Positions 16,025-26,100 of a stretch of DNA of 64,000 bases are shown piece after piece. A program made the translations under genes and the position numbers. This stretch comes from Lysobacterales bacterium (GTDB lineage Bacteria > Pseudomonadota > Gammaproteobacteria > Xanthomonadales > Rhodanobacteraceae), in the NCBI GenBank assembly GCA_002632325.1, contig NSJK01000017.1, positions 1 to 64,000 of the forward strand. Direction: 5' to 3'. Under the pieces are notes generated by a model, which worked only from the letters and a program-made list of their open reading frames with translations, did not search any database and had not been told where the DNA came from. Position 1 is the first letter of the stretch; each line of letters opens with the position of its first letter.

Positions 16025-16687
16025 TCAATCCCCGACGTGCAAGCTCGGATCGGCCAGTTCCAGCGAACGCAGCAACACGCCGGCCTGGGTGCGGTTGCGC
16101 ACGTCGAGGCGTTCGAAAACCGCGCTCAGATGCGCCTTGACGGTTCTTTCCTGCACCCCGAGACGATCGGCGATCTGCTTGTTGAGCAGACCGTCGGCAA
16201 CCATCCCGAGCACGCGCATTTGTTGCGGACTGAGGGCGGCCAGTCGCGCGGCGAGCTGACGATCGGCGCTGTTGCCGGCGCCGCCGCCAACGGCACCACG
16301 CAGTGTCGCCGGCAGCCAGGTCTGGGCATTGAGCACGGCGCGCAGCGCAGCCTCCAATTCATCGAGCGCGCTGCGCTTGGAAATGAAACCCGCAGCACCA
16401 TGCACGAGTGCGCGTTGCACGGTCGCCGCATCGTCATGCGCCGAGATCATCACCACGCTGATCGTCGGAAACTGTCCGCGCAGGCTTGCCAGCGCCATCA
16501 GGCCGTGACTGCCCGGCATGTGCAGGTCGAGCAACACCAGGTCGGTGTCTGCGTGTGTGGCGAGGTCGGAAAGTGCGTCGTCGAAGCTGCCGACCTCGGC
16601 GATCTCCGCCTCGGGTGCAACTCTTTGCACGGCCTGCGCGAGCGCGAGGCGGAACAGCGGATGATCGTCGGCAAGCAGGATGCGCAC
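16025..16687 (-). CDS. LuxR/NarL-family response regulator (CrbR/ErdR type)
   Basis: 220 residues from the GTG at 16687 (VRILLADDHPLFR); an ATG at 16729 in frame would add 14 non-conserved residues. The N-terminal receiver domain has the acidic pair in LLADDH, the phospho-acceptor Asp in LVLLDLHMPG and the conserved Lys in FISKRSA. The C-terminal LuxR helix-turn-helix includes LSPQQMRVLGMVADGLLNKQ. It is likely the partner of the hybrid kinase at 12267-15572, as CrbR and ErdR are for their kinases. It lies in opposite orientation to that kinase, with decayed sequence between. Confidence 0.85.
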   Translation of the reverse strand: MRILLADDHPLFRLALAQAVQRVAPEAEIAEVGSFDDALSDLATHADTDLVLLDLHMPGSHGLMALASLRGQFPTISVVMISAHDDAATVQRALVHGAAGFISKRSALDELEAALRAVLNAQTWLPATLRGAVGGGAGNSADRQLAARLAALSPQQMRVLGMVADGLLNKQIADRLGVQERTVKAHLSAVFERLDVRNRTQAGVLLRSLELADPSLHVGD

Positions 16688-16800
16688 TTCGCCACTGTAG
16701 CAGGCAGATCGCCGCGTGATCCGCGCCATCGGGCGTACGCACCGCGAGCCTCGTCCTTTGGTCCAACTGCATTTCCATGCCGTCCTGCTAACGTGCGCGC

Positions 16801-18621
16801 ATGAGTCGAACCTTGCTTGTCTTGATGGTCCTCACGCTGGCCGCCTGCACGCGCCATGCACTGGTGACGGAGAACGCCATGTCCGTGAATGATCGCTACG
16901 GTGCGATGCGCGAGAGCGTGCATCGCGGTGACGATGATTTGCTCAGCGCCGGACTGGGCCTTGCCGGGCTGCGCGCCAAGCCTGCGGCGTTCGCCGATCC
17001 CGCCGTACCCACGGCCACCGAGTTGCGTCGCCGCGCGATCCACACGAGCTGGCTCGGGATTGCAGATCTCGGTCCACTCGGTGGCTATGGCACGCTCTAC
17101 GGCGGTGTGCCGAGCGTGGCCGGCCGCGAGTACGGCGCATTCGCCTATCTGCCGAGCGCGCGCGCTTCGCATCGCGTGCTGGCGCAGATTCCCGATGGCT
17201 TCGATCAGAAGGCGCGCTGTCTGCTCGTCGCGCCGGCCTCGGGCTCGCGCGGCGTGTATGGCGCGATTGCGCTCGCCGGCGCCTGGGGCCTGCCGCGCGG
17301 CTGCGCGGTGGTCTACACCGACAAGGGCGCAGGTCCGGGCTATTTCGATCTGGATTCGCAAACCGGTGTCGCGCTCGATGGCACGCGTGCGGCGCGTGGC
17401 AGCGTCGAACTCGAGTTTGATCCTGCGAACGCGCAGGTCACGCACGGTGTTGCGGTCAAGCATGCGCATTCGGGCGACAACCCCGAGGCGCAGTGGGGAG
17501 AACAGGTGTTGCAGGCAGCGCGCTTTGGGCTGGCGATGCTCGATCGCGCCTTTCCGCAGGCCGCGCCCTTCACTGCCGGCAACACCCGCATCATCGCGGT
17601 CGGTCTGTCCAATGGCGGCGGCGCGGCGTTGCAGGCTGCGGGACTCGATCAGGCGCAACTGCTCGACGGCGTGGTCGCGCTCGAACCCAACGTGCATGTT
17701 GCCGGCCATGGTCGTGCGCTCTACGACTACGTGAGCGAGGCGGCCTTGCTGATGCCCTGCGCCCTGTTGGCGCCGCAGTTCGACGCCGTGCCGTTTGCGC
17801 GCGTCGAAGGCAAACCCTCACCGGCAGCGCTGGCACGATGCGCACATCTGCACGCGACCGGCATGATCGGCGGCACAACGCCGATCGCGCATGCCCAGGC
17901 CGCACTCGAGCTCTTGCATGCGCGTGGCTGGCGCGATGAAACCATTGCCACGGCAGCCACCACCACTGCGTTCGATCTGTGGCGCGCGGTCGCTGCAACC
18001 TACGCGTCGGCCTATCTGCGTGCGCCGGCCGGTGCGATGCCCTGCGGCTTCGGTTTTGCGGCGCTGTCAGCCAGTGGTACGCCCGCACCTGCCGACGCGA
18101 TCACGCGCGCGGCGTGGTGGTCGGATGCGAGCGGCATACCGCCGGGCGCGGGCGTGTTTCTGTTTGGCGGTCTTGGCAGCGATGCCGACACGAGCGCGCC
18201 GGGCATCGAGTGCCTGCGTGCACTGTGGAGCGGAAACAATGCCGATGCGCGCAGCCTGCAGACAGCGGTGGCCGCCACCGCGGCGCAGGTTCCGCACGCG
18301 GATCTGCCGATCTTCGTCGTCCAGGGTGAAAGCGATGGCCTGTTGCCGCTCGAGTTCTCGAGCGCGCCCTATGTCGAGGCGCTGCGTGCGGCGCGTCGCG
18401 AGCCGGTGTACTGGCGTGTTCCGCACGCCCAGCATTTCGATGCCTTCCTCAGCCTGCCCGGCTTCGGCGATCGGCATGTGCCGCTCTTGCCTTACGGCTA
18501 CGCTGCGCTCGATGCGTTGTGGGCGCATCTGCATGCCGATGCATCGCTGCCCGCTTCGCGGCGTTGGGCCACCCATGCCCGAGGCTCGGTCGCGCTTGAT
18601 CGAAGCATGCTGGGCTGGTGA
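16801..18621 (+). CDS. D-(-)-3-hydroxybutyrate oligomer hydrolase family lipoprotein
   Basis: 606 residues. Members cleave oligomers of 3-hydroxybutyrate released from polyhydroxybutyrate. The N-terminus is a lipoprotein signal (LLVLMVLTLAAC, lipobox LAAC with Cys19 or nearby), so this copy is probably membrane-anchored in the periplasm or exported. The nucleophile is predicted at Ser270 in VGLSNGGGAAL, the variant lipase box of this family. Other conserved stretches are LLVAPASGSRGVYGA and YTDKGAG. No PHB depolymerase or synthase is adjacent. The family match is good; the substrate is inferred. Confidence 0.85.
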   Translation: MSRTLLVLMVLTLAACTRHALVTENAMSVNDRYGAMRESVHRGDDDLLSAGLGLAGLRAKPAAFADPAVPTATELRRRAIHTSWLGIADLGPLGGYGTLYGGVPSVAGREYGAFAYLPSARASHRVLAQIPDGFDQKARCLLVAPASGSRGVYGAIALAGAWGLPRGCAVVYTDKGAGPGYFDLDSQTGVALDGTRAARGSVELEFDPANAQVTHGVAVKHAHSGDNPEAQWGEQVLQAARFGLAMLDRAFPQAAPFTAGNTRIIAVGLSNGGGAALQAAGLDQAQLLDGVVALEPNVHVAGHGRALYDYVSEAALLMPCALLAPQFDAVPFARVEGKPSPAALARCAHLHATGMIGGTTPIAHAQAALELLHARGWRDETIATAATTTAFDLWRAVAATYASAYLRAPAGAMPCGFGFAALSASGTPAPADAITRAAWWSDASGIPPGAGVFLFGGLGSDADTSAPGIECLRALWSGNNADARSLQTAVAATAAQVPHADLPIFVVQGESDGLLPLEFSSAPYVEALRAARREPVYWRVPHAQHFDAFLSLPGFGDRHVPLLPYGYAALDALWAHLHADASLPASRRWATHARGSVALDRSMLGW

Positions 18622-18647
18622 ATGCGGCGCGCCGCTGACGACGCGCC

Positions 18648-21600
18648 TTACACGGCAGCGAGGCGTGCCGCGCGGCGCTGTTCGCGACGCTCGCGGCGAC
18701 GTGCACTGATGCGCGCGAAGATCAGGTAGATCGCCGGCGTCGACAGCAGGGTCAGGCTCTGCGAAACGATCAGACCGCCGATCATCGCGATGCCGAGCGG
18801 GCGGCGCAGTTCCGAGCCGGTGCCAAAGCCGATCGCCAGCGGCAGCGCCGCGCAGATCGCCACCATCGAGGTCATCATGATCGGACGGAAGCGCACGATG
18901 CAGGCTTCGCGGATCGCCTCAAGCGGCGGCAGACCGTGTTCGCGTTCGGCCACCAGCGCAAAGTCGACCATCATGATCGCGTTCTTCTTGACGATGCCTA
19001 TCAGCAGCACGATCGCGATCATCGACACCACCGACAATTCGGTACCGGTGACGACCATCGCCAGGAGCGCGCCGACGCCTGCTGACGGCAGCGTCGAGAG
19101 GATCGTCACCGGATGGATCAGGCTCTCGTAGAGTATTCCGAGCACGATGTAGACGGCGATGATCGCGCCGAACAAGAGCAGCGAATTGTCACCCTGCTGC
19201 TTCTGGAAATTGCGGAAGTCGCCGGTGAAATCGAGGCGGATGTCGCCCGGCAGGCGCATGCCGGTGATGGTCTTTTCGATGATGCCCTGGGCCTCGCCCA
19301 TGCTGACGTCGGGCGCGAGATTGAAGCTCAGGCTGGCGACCGAGAACTGGTTGTCGTGCGAGATCTCGGTCGGCGCCACGCCGCTGCTCATCTTGGTGAC
19401 CGCGGTGATCGGGATCATCGTGCCGGAATTGGCGCGCACATAGAGCTTTTCCAGCGAACTCGGGTCGGTGGCCTGATTGGCCATCGCGCTGACCACCACC
19501 TTGAACTGGTTGATGTCGGAATAGATCGTCGATACCTGTCGCTGGCCGAAGGCATCGTTGAGCGCACTGTCGATCGCGCCAATGCTCACGCCAAGACGTG
19601 CCGCAGTCGGCCGGTCGATGAGGAGGGTCTGGCGCGGACCAGCGTCGCCGACATCGCTGTCGACGTCGCGCAGTTGTGGTGCCTTTTTCAATTCGGCTGC
19701 GAGCTTGGGCAACCATTCCTGCAGCGAGGCGATGTCGTTGCCCTTGAGCTGCACTTGGTACTGGCCACCGCTGCCACTGCCGCCGCCGCCGCCGCTGGGC
19801 AGATCCTGCACCGGGCGCAGTCGCAGGCGCAGGCCGGGCATCTTCGCGGCGCTGGCGTTGAGGCGTGTCATCACGTCGAAGGTCGACTCGCCCTTGCGCT
19901 GTGCCAGCGGCTTGAGCGTGATGTAGAGACTGCCACTGGCACTGCCACCACCCCAGCCGCCGCCCAGGCGCGAGCCCACACTCTGCACCGCAGGATCCTT
20001 GAGCACGAAATCAGCGATCTGCTGCGTCTGCTCGGTCATGCGCGCCGGCGCGGTGTCGGTACCCGCGCTGATGTGACCGAACAACATGCCGGTGTCCTGC
20101 TGCGGGAACATCCCGCTTTGCACGAAGCGCATGAGGAACACGGTGAGCACGATCAGCAGCACCGGCTGCAGCGCGGTCAGGCGCGGCCAGCGCAGCGAGT
20201 GATCGAGCAGGCCGCGGTAAGTGTCGAGCATGCCGGCGTGGAAGCGGTCGAGCCAGGCACCCAGACGCGAGGGGCGCGCCTGCGCATGCGGGGTGAGAAA
20301 GCGCCCGCACAGTGCCGGCGTCAGCGTCAGCGAGACGATCGCCGAGAAGATGATGGCCGAGATCAGGGTGATCGAGAACTCCCGGAAGAATGTTCCGGTG
20401 ATGCCGCCGGCGAACATCACCGGTGCGAACACCGCGATCAAGGACGCAGTGATCGAGACGATGGTGAAGCCGATCTCCTTGGCGCCTTGCAGTGTCGCTT
20501 GCATGCGCGGCATGCCGGCATCGATGTGGCGGATCACGTTCTCGATCACCACGATCGCATCGTCGACCACGAAGCCGATCGCGATCACGAGCGCCATCAG
20601 CGACATGTTGTCGAGCGTGAAACCGCACACGTACATGACGATGAAGGCGCCGCAGATCGACAATGGCACCGCGGTCGCCGCAATCAGGGTTGGCGCGAGC
20701 CGGCGCAGGAACAACGCCATCGTCAGCACCACCATGCCCAGACTGATGAGCAGACTGATCTGCACCTCGTCCACCGACGCGCGGATGATCGGCGTGCGAT
20801 CGAAGAACGGCGTCAGCTCGACATCGTCGGGCAGCCAGGTCCGCATCAACGGGATGTCGTTCTTGACCGCATCGACGGTGGCGATCACGTTCGACTCGGC
20901 CTGCTTGCGCACGAACAGCAGGATCGCGCGACGGGTTCCGAACCAGGCGGCCTGGTACTGATCCTGTTGGCCGTCGCGCACGGTGGCCACATCGCTCAGG
21001 CGTACCGGAATGCCGTTGCGGGTGGCGATCACGATATTGGCGAAGTCGGCTGCGCTGCGCAGCGCATCGTTGGCGGTGATCGCCATCGTGGTATGGCCGT
21101 CGGAGAGGAAGCCCTTCGGCGCGACCACGTTGGCGGCGACGATGGCATTGCGCAACTGGTCGGGTGACAGCCCCATTGCGCTGAGCGCGCGCAGGTTGAG
21201 ATCGACGCGCACCGCCGGCGTCGCACCGCCGGCGACATCGACATCGCTCACACCCGAGACCTGGCGAATGCGCTGGGCGAGCAGCGAATCGGCATAGTCG
21301 TAGAGCTTGGACAAGGGCACCGAATCGGAGGTCAGCGCGAGCGCGAGCACCGGCTGATTGTTCGGATTCATCTTGCGATAGGTCGGCGCGTTGGTCAGGC
21401 CCGAGGGCAGGTCGGGTGCAGCGGCGTTGATCGCCGCCTGCACGTCACGCGCGGCGTCATCGACCTTGCGCTTGCCATCGAAGCTCAGAAAGATGAAGGC
21501 GCTGCCTTCGCTGCTGTTCGAGCTCATTGAATCGATGCCCGGGATCTGTCCGAGGTGACGCTCGAGCGGCGCGGCAACGGTCGTCGCCATCACGTCGGCA

Positions 21601-21764
21601 CTGCCACCGGGCTGGTTGGCGGTGACGAAGATCGCCGGGAACTCCATGTTCGGCAAGGCGCTGATGCCGAGCAGGAAGTAGCAGATCATGCCGCTCACGA
21701 ACAAGCCGATCGCCAGGAGCGAAGTGGCAATCGGGCGACGGATGAAGGGGCCGGAGATGTTCAT
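18648..21764 (-). CDS. mdtC: RND efflux transporter, MdtC-type subunit
   Basis: 1038 residues from the ATG at 21764 (MNISGPFIRRPIATSLLAIG). Proton-driven inner-membrane pump of the HAE1/AcrB family with 12 membrane helices and two large periplasmic loops. Helix 4 holds the paired acidic residues (FVVDDAIVVIENV). The sequence is closest in type to MdtC/MuxC, which forms mixed trimers with MdtB. A Gly/Ser-rich loop (SGGGGGSGSGG) is present in the periplasmic part. In E. coli mdtB and mdtC are nearly contiguous; here a 1.35-kb repeat island lies between them. Confidence 0.92.
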   Translation of the reverse strand: MNISGPFIRRPIATSLLAIGLFVSGMICYFLLGISALPNMEFPAIFVTANQPGGSADVMATTVAAPLERHLGQIPGIDSMSSNSSEGSAFIFLSFDGKRKVDDAARDVQAAINAAAPDLPSGLTNAPTYRKMNPNNQPVLALALTSDSVPLSKLYDYADSLLAQRIRQVSGVSDVDVAGGATPAVRVDLNLRALSAMGLSPDQLRNAIVAANVVAPKGFLSDGHTTMAITANDALRSAADFANIVIATRNGIPVRLSDVATVRDGQQDQYQAAWFGTRRAILLFVRKQAESNVIATVDAVKNDIPLMRTWLPDDVELTPFFDRTPIIRASVDEVQISLLISLGMVVLTMALFLRRLAPTLIAATAVPLSICGAFIVMYVCGFTLDNMSLMALVIAIGFVVDDAIVVIENVIRHIDAGMPRMQATLQGAKEIGFTIVSITASLIAVFAPVMFAGGITGTFFREFSITLISAIIFSAIVSLTLTPALCGRFLTPHAQARPSRLGAWLDRFHAGMLDTYRGLLDHSLRWPRLTALQPVLLIVLTVFLMRFVQSGMFPQQDTGMLFGHISAGTDTAPARMTEQTQQIADFVLKDPAVQSVGSRLGGGWGGGSASGSLYITLKPLAQRKGESTFDVMTRLNASAAKMPGLRLRLRPVQDLPSGGGGGSGSGGQYQVQLKGNDIASLQEWLPKLAAELKKAPQLRDVDSDVGDAGPRQTLLIDRPTAARLGVSIGAIDSALNDAFGQRQVSTIYSDINQFKVVVSAMANQATDPSSLEKLYVRANSGTMIPITAVTKMSSGVAPTEISHDNQFSVASLSFNLAPDVSMGEAQGIIEKTITGMRLPGDIRLDFTGDFRNFQKQQGDNSLLLFGAIIAVYIVLGILYESLIHPVTILSTLPSAGVGALLAMVVTGTELSVVSMIAIVLLIGIVKKNAIMMVDFALVAEREHGLPPLEAIREACIVRFRPIMMTSMVAICAALPLAIGFGTGSELRRPLGIAMIGGLIVSQSLTLLSTPAIYLIFARISARRRERREQRRAARLAAV

Positions 21765-21835
21765 CGCGCGCACTCGCAGGGGGGCGGTGTGGTGCGGCTG
21801 GCGCCGCGCTTTGGCTCTTGTCTTGCCGTGATCGC

Positions 21836-22093
21836 ATTCGCGAAAGCCGACTCACGTGCGTATGAGTTCGTCCCGTATCCCTGCGGTTGGGACTTTCGGC
21901 TTGCGCCGAAATTTCGGGTTTGCCTTGTGGTGCGCGGTTTCGCGAAGACCGACTCGCGTCCGTGTGCGTTCGTCCCGCCTCCCTGCGGCTGGACGTTGTG
22001 GCTTGCGCTGAATTCTTGCGCTGTCCTGATCGTGTTCGCTTTCGCGAAAACCGACTGGCGTCCATGCCTGTTCGTCCCGCATCCCTGCGGGCC
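21836..22093 (-). repeat. Left 102-bp-period tandem array (three units)
   Basis: The motif GTTCGTCCCG occurs at 21866, 21968 and 22070, exactly 102 bp apart. Each is followed by CTGCGG or a close variant and preceded by TTCGCGAAA-like sequence. The units are diverged copies of the reverse complement of those in the right array (for example CGAAAGCGAACACGA on the right, TCGTGTTCGCTTTCG on the left). Confidence 0.85.
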
Positions 22094-22129
22094 GGATACC
22101 CTTCTTTGCTTGTCCAAAGAAGGGTATCC
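22094..22129. repeat. 36-bp hairpin at the left border of the repeat-island core
   Basis: A perfect 14-bp stem (GGATACCCTTCTTT at 22094-22107, reverse complement at 22116-22129) with an 8-nt loop. It lies directly between the left array and the core. A hairpin with the same stem and loop lengths borders the right array. Confidence 0.85.
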
Positions 22130-22651
22130 CCAAGAAAGGACACCCCCGGCAGCGCCGCCTTGCGCGCCTCGTGCGCGCAAGGTCCGCAGGCGTTGGCCGG
22201 TTGCGCCGACAGCACCTCCCTGTGCCGACGGCGCAATGCGCGCGCTCCATCGCGCGCACCCTGCGGGCCAATCGGCCATCGCCCGCCGTCGCTGAAGGGG
22301 ATCGGAAGCAGCGCGCTCCTGCGCGCCAACGCCAGAGCAGCAGTGCGTGCGGACTCGGCTCGCTGAGCAGAAGCCGTGCATTGCTTCGATGCTGCTCGAT
22401 TGTCGGTTCCGCGCTTGCGGCGCTTGAGCCGACATTTCGCGAGTGCGGGCAGGATGCCCGCGCCTTTGTTTCTCAATCCCTTTCGGCCGCGGCAGGCGCG
22501 CGCAGGAGAAGCCCGCAGGGGCGGCGCGATGGATCGCGCCGAGTTTGCCGTTCGTGCAGGGATGCACGGTCGGCAAACCCCGCAGCGCGTCTGCGCAGTC
22601 CCGCGCGCACGATGCGCGCGGGACCAAGGCCGTGAGGGCGCCGTTCTCTTT

Positions 22652-22687
22652 GGTGGCTTTCTCTTGGGCGAGCAAGAGAAAGCCACC
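22652..22687. repeat. 36-bp hairpin at the right border of the repeat-island core
   Basis: A perfect 14-bp stem (GGTGGCTTTCTCTT at 22652-22665, reverse complement at 22674-22687) with the 8-nt loop GGGCGAGC. Same dimensions as the left hairpin but a different sequence. Such a strong hairpin on either strand could attenuate read-through from mdtB to mdtC. Confidence 0.85.
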
Positions 22688-23098
22688 GGCCCGCAGGGAT
22701 GCGGGACGAACGCGCACGGACGCGAGCCGGTTCTCGCGAAAGCGAACACGACGAGGACAACGCAAACTTTCGGCGCCAGCCGAAATCCCCGGTGGCGCGG
22801 ATGCGGGACGAACAGGCACGGACGCCAGCCGGTTCTCGCGAAAGCGAACACGACGAGGACAACGCAAACTTTCGGCGCAAGCCGAAATTCCCAACCGCAG
22901 GGATGCGGGACGAACAGGCACGGACGCCAGCCGGTTCTCGCGAAAGCGAACACGATCGGGACAACGCAAACTTTCGGCGCCAGCCGAAATCCCCAGTGGC
23001 GCGGATGCGGGACGAACGCGCACGGACGCGATTCGGCTGTCGCGCAAACGCACAAACCCAAATGACCCAGCGATTACGGCATCAGCCGAAATCCGCAC
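22688..23098 (+). repeat. Right 102-bp-period tandem array (four units)
   Basis: The motif GATGCGGGACGAAC starts at 22698, 22800, 22902 and 23004, exactly 102 bp apart. The first three units are nearly identical. They share CGCGAAAGCGAACACGA, AACGCAAACTTTCGGCGC and AGCCGAAAT, and vary mainly between TCCCCGGTGGCGCG and TTCCCAACCGCAGG at the unit end. The fourth is degenerate. Period 102 equals 34 codons. Confidence 0.9.
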
Positions 23099-23115
23099 AT
23101 GCGCACCCAACGAGT

Positions 23116-26100
23116 TCACGCCACGCCCCCGTGCGCGTGCGCATGCAACCGCGCGCGCTGCTCGCGGCGTGCCTTGAGCCAGTCGGACAGGCGCTCGAAG
23201 TAGAGATAGATCACCGGTGTGGTGTAGAGCGTGAGCAACTGCGAGAGCAGCAGGCCGCCGACGATCGAGATGCCCAGTGGCTTGCGCAGTTCCGAGCCGA
23301 TGCCAGTGCCCAGCGCGAGTGGCAGCGCGCCGAACAGCGCGGCGGCGGTGGTCATCATGATCGGGCGGAAGCGCAGCAGGCAGGCGCGGCGGATCGCATC
23401 GAAAGCCTGCATGCCGTGACGCTGCGCCTCGATCGCGAAGTCGATCATCATGATCGCGTTCTTCTTGACGATGCCGATCAGCAACACGATGCCGACGATG
23501 CCGTCGATCGACAGCGGCATGCCGAACAGATACAGCGCGAGCAGCGCGCCAACGCCGGCCGGCGGCAGCGTCGACAGGATCGTGATCGGATGGATGTAGC
23601 TCTCGTAGAGCACGCCGAGCACGATGTAGATCACGATGACGGCAGCGAGCAGCAGCAGCACGGTATCGCCGAGCGAGGCCGAGAATTCGGCGGCCTTGCC
23701 GACGAACTGTCCGCGCACTTGCGGCGGGAATTTCATCTGTGCGTTGACTTCGTCGAAGGCGCGTACCGCGTCCGACAACGAGTAGCCGGGCGCGAGGTTG
23801 AACGAGATCGTCACTGCGGGCAGCTGGTCCTGATGACTCACCACCAGCGGCGCGTTGCCCTTGCTTGCGGTGGCCAGCGCCGACAGCGGGATGGTGCCGC
23901 CACCGCCGAGTGCTATCCCGATGTTGCCGGTGCTGCCGATGCCTGCGGGCGTGGCCGAATTGCTCGACTTGACCTGACCGTAGCTGGTCGCGTTGCTGCC
24001 GGTGAGCGCGCCGCCACCATTGCCGCGCACGGTGAGCTGGTCGAGCAGCGCATTGCTGGTGCGAAACTCGGGCGCCACCTCGAGCACGACTCGATACTGA
24101 TTGAGCTGAGTGAAAATCGTCGAGATCTGGCGTTGGCCGTAGGCGTCGTAGAGCGTGTCGTCGATGGTCTGGATCGGCACGCCCAGGCGGCTGGCTTTTT
24201 CGCGGTCGATGTCGAGGTGCAGGGCATTGCCTTGCACGGCAAGGTTGTTGTCGACGTCGGCGAGTTCGCGCCGCTGTTTGAGTGCGGCGGTCATCTGCGC
24301 GGCATAACCGGCGAGCTCGGTCGAGTTCACTTCCGACATCGAGTATTGGTATTCGGTCGGCGCCACGCGCGTGTCGAGCGCCACGTCCTGCACCGGCTTG
24401 AGGTAGAGCGCGGCGCCGGGAATGTGCGCGGCGGCCTGTTGGAGCTTGGGCAGCAGGCGTTCGAGGCCTTCGCGTTCGCCGCGTGGCTTGAGCACGATGC
24501 TGATCTGGCCCTGGTTGAGCGTCGGATTGACAGAACCGGCGCCGATGAAGGCGGCCACGCCGGCCACGCCAGGCACGTCGCGCAGCGCATGCGCGACCGC
24601 CTTGGTGCGCTCTTCCATCGCCGGGAAGGCGACGTTCTGATCGGCCTGCACCACGCCGGTGATGAGGCCGGTGTCCTGCTCGGGCAACAGGCCCTTGGGA
24701 ATGAGCACATACAGCGCGATCGTCACCACCAGGGTCGCGCCGGCCACTGCCAGCGTGAGCGGCTGGCGCGCGAGCACCCAGTCGAGCGAACGCTCGTAGG
24801 CATGCAGGGTGCGTGACCACAGATCGCGCTTGCCGGCGCTGGTGATCGCCGCGGGTTCGCCGTGATCGCCAGCCGGAAGCTCGTCGGCGCGCAGCAGGTA
24901 GGCGCACATCATCGGCGTGAGCGTCAGCGAGATCAGCATCGAGATCGCCACCGCGATGGCCAGCACCCAGGCGAACTCGTGGAACAGGCGGCCGGTGACG
25001 CCGGGCATCAGCAGCAAGGGCAGAAATACCGCGATCAGCGACACGGTGAGTGACAACACGGTGAAGCCGATTTCCCTGGCGCCGATTTCGGCTGCCTCAC
25101 GCGGCTGCTTGCCTTGCTCGATGTAGCGCACGATGTTCTCGATCATCACGATCGCATCGTCGACGACGAAACCGGTGGCGACCGTCAGCGCCATCAACGA
25201 CAGGTTGTCGAGCGAGAAGCCGGCGAAGGCCATGATGCCGAACGTGCCCATCAGCGACAGCGGCACCGCCACCGAGGGGATCACCGTCGCCCACAGCCGG
25301 CGCAGGAACACGAAGATCACCGCGATCACCAGCAGCACGGTGAGCACGAGGGTGAACTGCACGTCCTCGACCGAGGCGCGGATCGTCACGGTGCGGTCGG
25401 AGAACACCTCGAGCTTGACATCGGCGGGCAGCAGGCTGCGCAACTGCGGCAACTGCGCGCGGATGTCGGCGACGGTCTGCACGATGTTGGCGCCGGGCTG
25501 GCGGCGGATGTCGAGCAGCACCGCGGGCTTGCTGTTGGCCCAGGCCGCGAGCTGATCGTTCTCGACGCCATCGACGACTTGTGCGACGTCCGACAGCAGC
25601 ACCGGCGCGTTGTTCTTGTAGCTGATGATGGTCGAGCGGTACTCGGCGGCATTGACGAGCTGGTCGTTGGTGCCGATCGAGAAACTCTGCACGCTGCCGT
25701 TGAGACTGCCCTTGGGCGCGTTGACATTGGCCTGAGTGAGCGCACTGCGCACGTCTTCGAGCGTCAGGCCGAGGTTGGCCAGCTGCGCGGGATTGACCTG
25801 CACACGCACGGCCGGACGCACATTGCCGGCGATGGACACCAGACCCACGCCCGAGATCTGCGACAGGCGCTGGGCGAGGATCGAGTCGGCGTAGTCGTTG
25901 ACCTCGCGCAGCGGCCGCGAGTCCGAGGTCAGCATCAGGGTCAGGATTGGTGCGTCGGCCGGATTGACCTTGTTGTAGACCGGTGGATACGGCAGGTTGC
26001 CCGGCAGGGTGCCACGCGCGCCGTTGATGGCCGACTGCACGTCCTGACCGGCGGCGTCGATGTCACGCTCCTTGTCGAACTCGACGATGATCGTGGACAA

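Larger units (their letters stand above)
21765..23115. repeat. Symmetric repeat island between mdtB and mdtC
   Basis: This 1.35-kb stretch holds no recognisable gene. It has a palindromic overall plan: a 102-bp-period array in one orientation on the left, a 36-bp hairpin, a core of about 520 bp, another 36-bp hairpin, and the same 102-bp-period array in the opposite orientation on the right. All frames are unusually open because the period is a multiple of three. I believe related Arg/Ala-rich conceptual translations occur widely in Xanthomonadales genomes, but this is from memory. It probably is a dispersed repeat that invaded the efflux operon. Confidence 0.85.

Noticed and set aside
19113..21167. 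A 684-codon open frame antisense to mdtC
   Set aside because: High GC and codon bias of mdtC keep the opposite strand open. The product has no domain, is rich in His/Arg/Asp, and no ribosome-binding site is present.
22688..23098. CRISPR array
   Set aside because: Repeat units are 102 bp with no unique spacers between conserved short repeats, and no cas gene is present. The same reasoning excludes the 192-bp array at 59.2 kb.
21761..24907. About 1050-codon minus-strand open frame spanning the repeat island and half of mdtB in another frame
   Set aside because: It reads mdtB out of frame and repeat DNA. MdtB in the correct frame is full-length and conserved, so this is a by-product of GC content and the 102-bp period.
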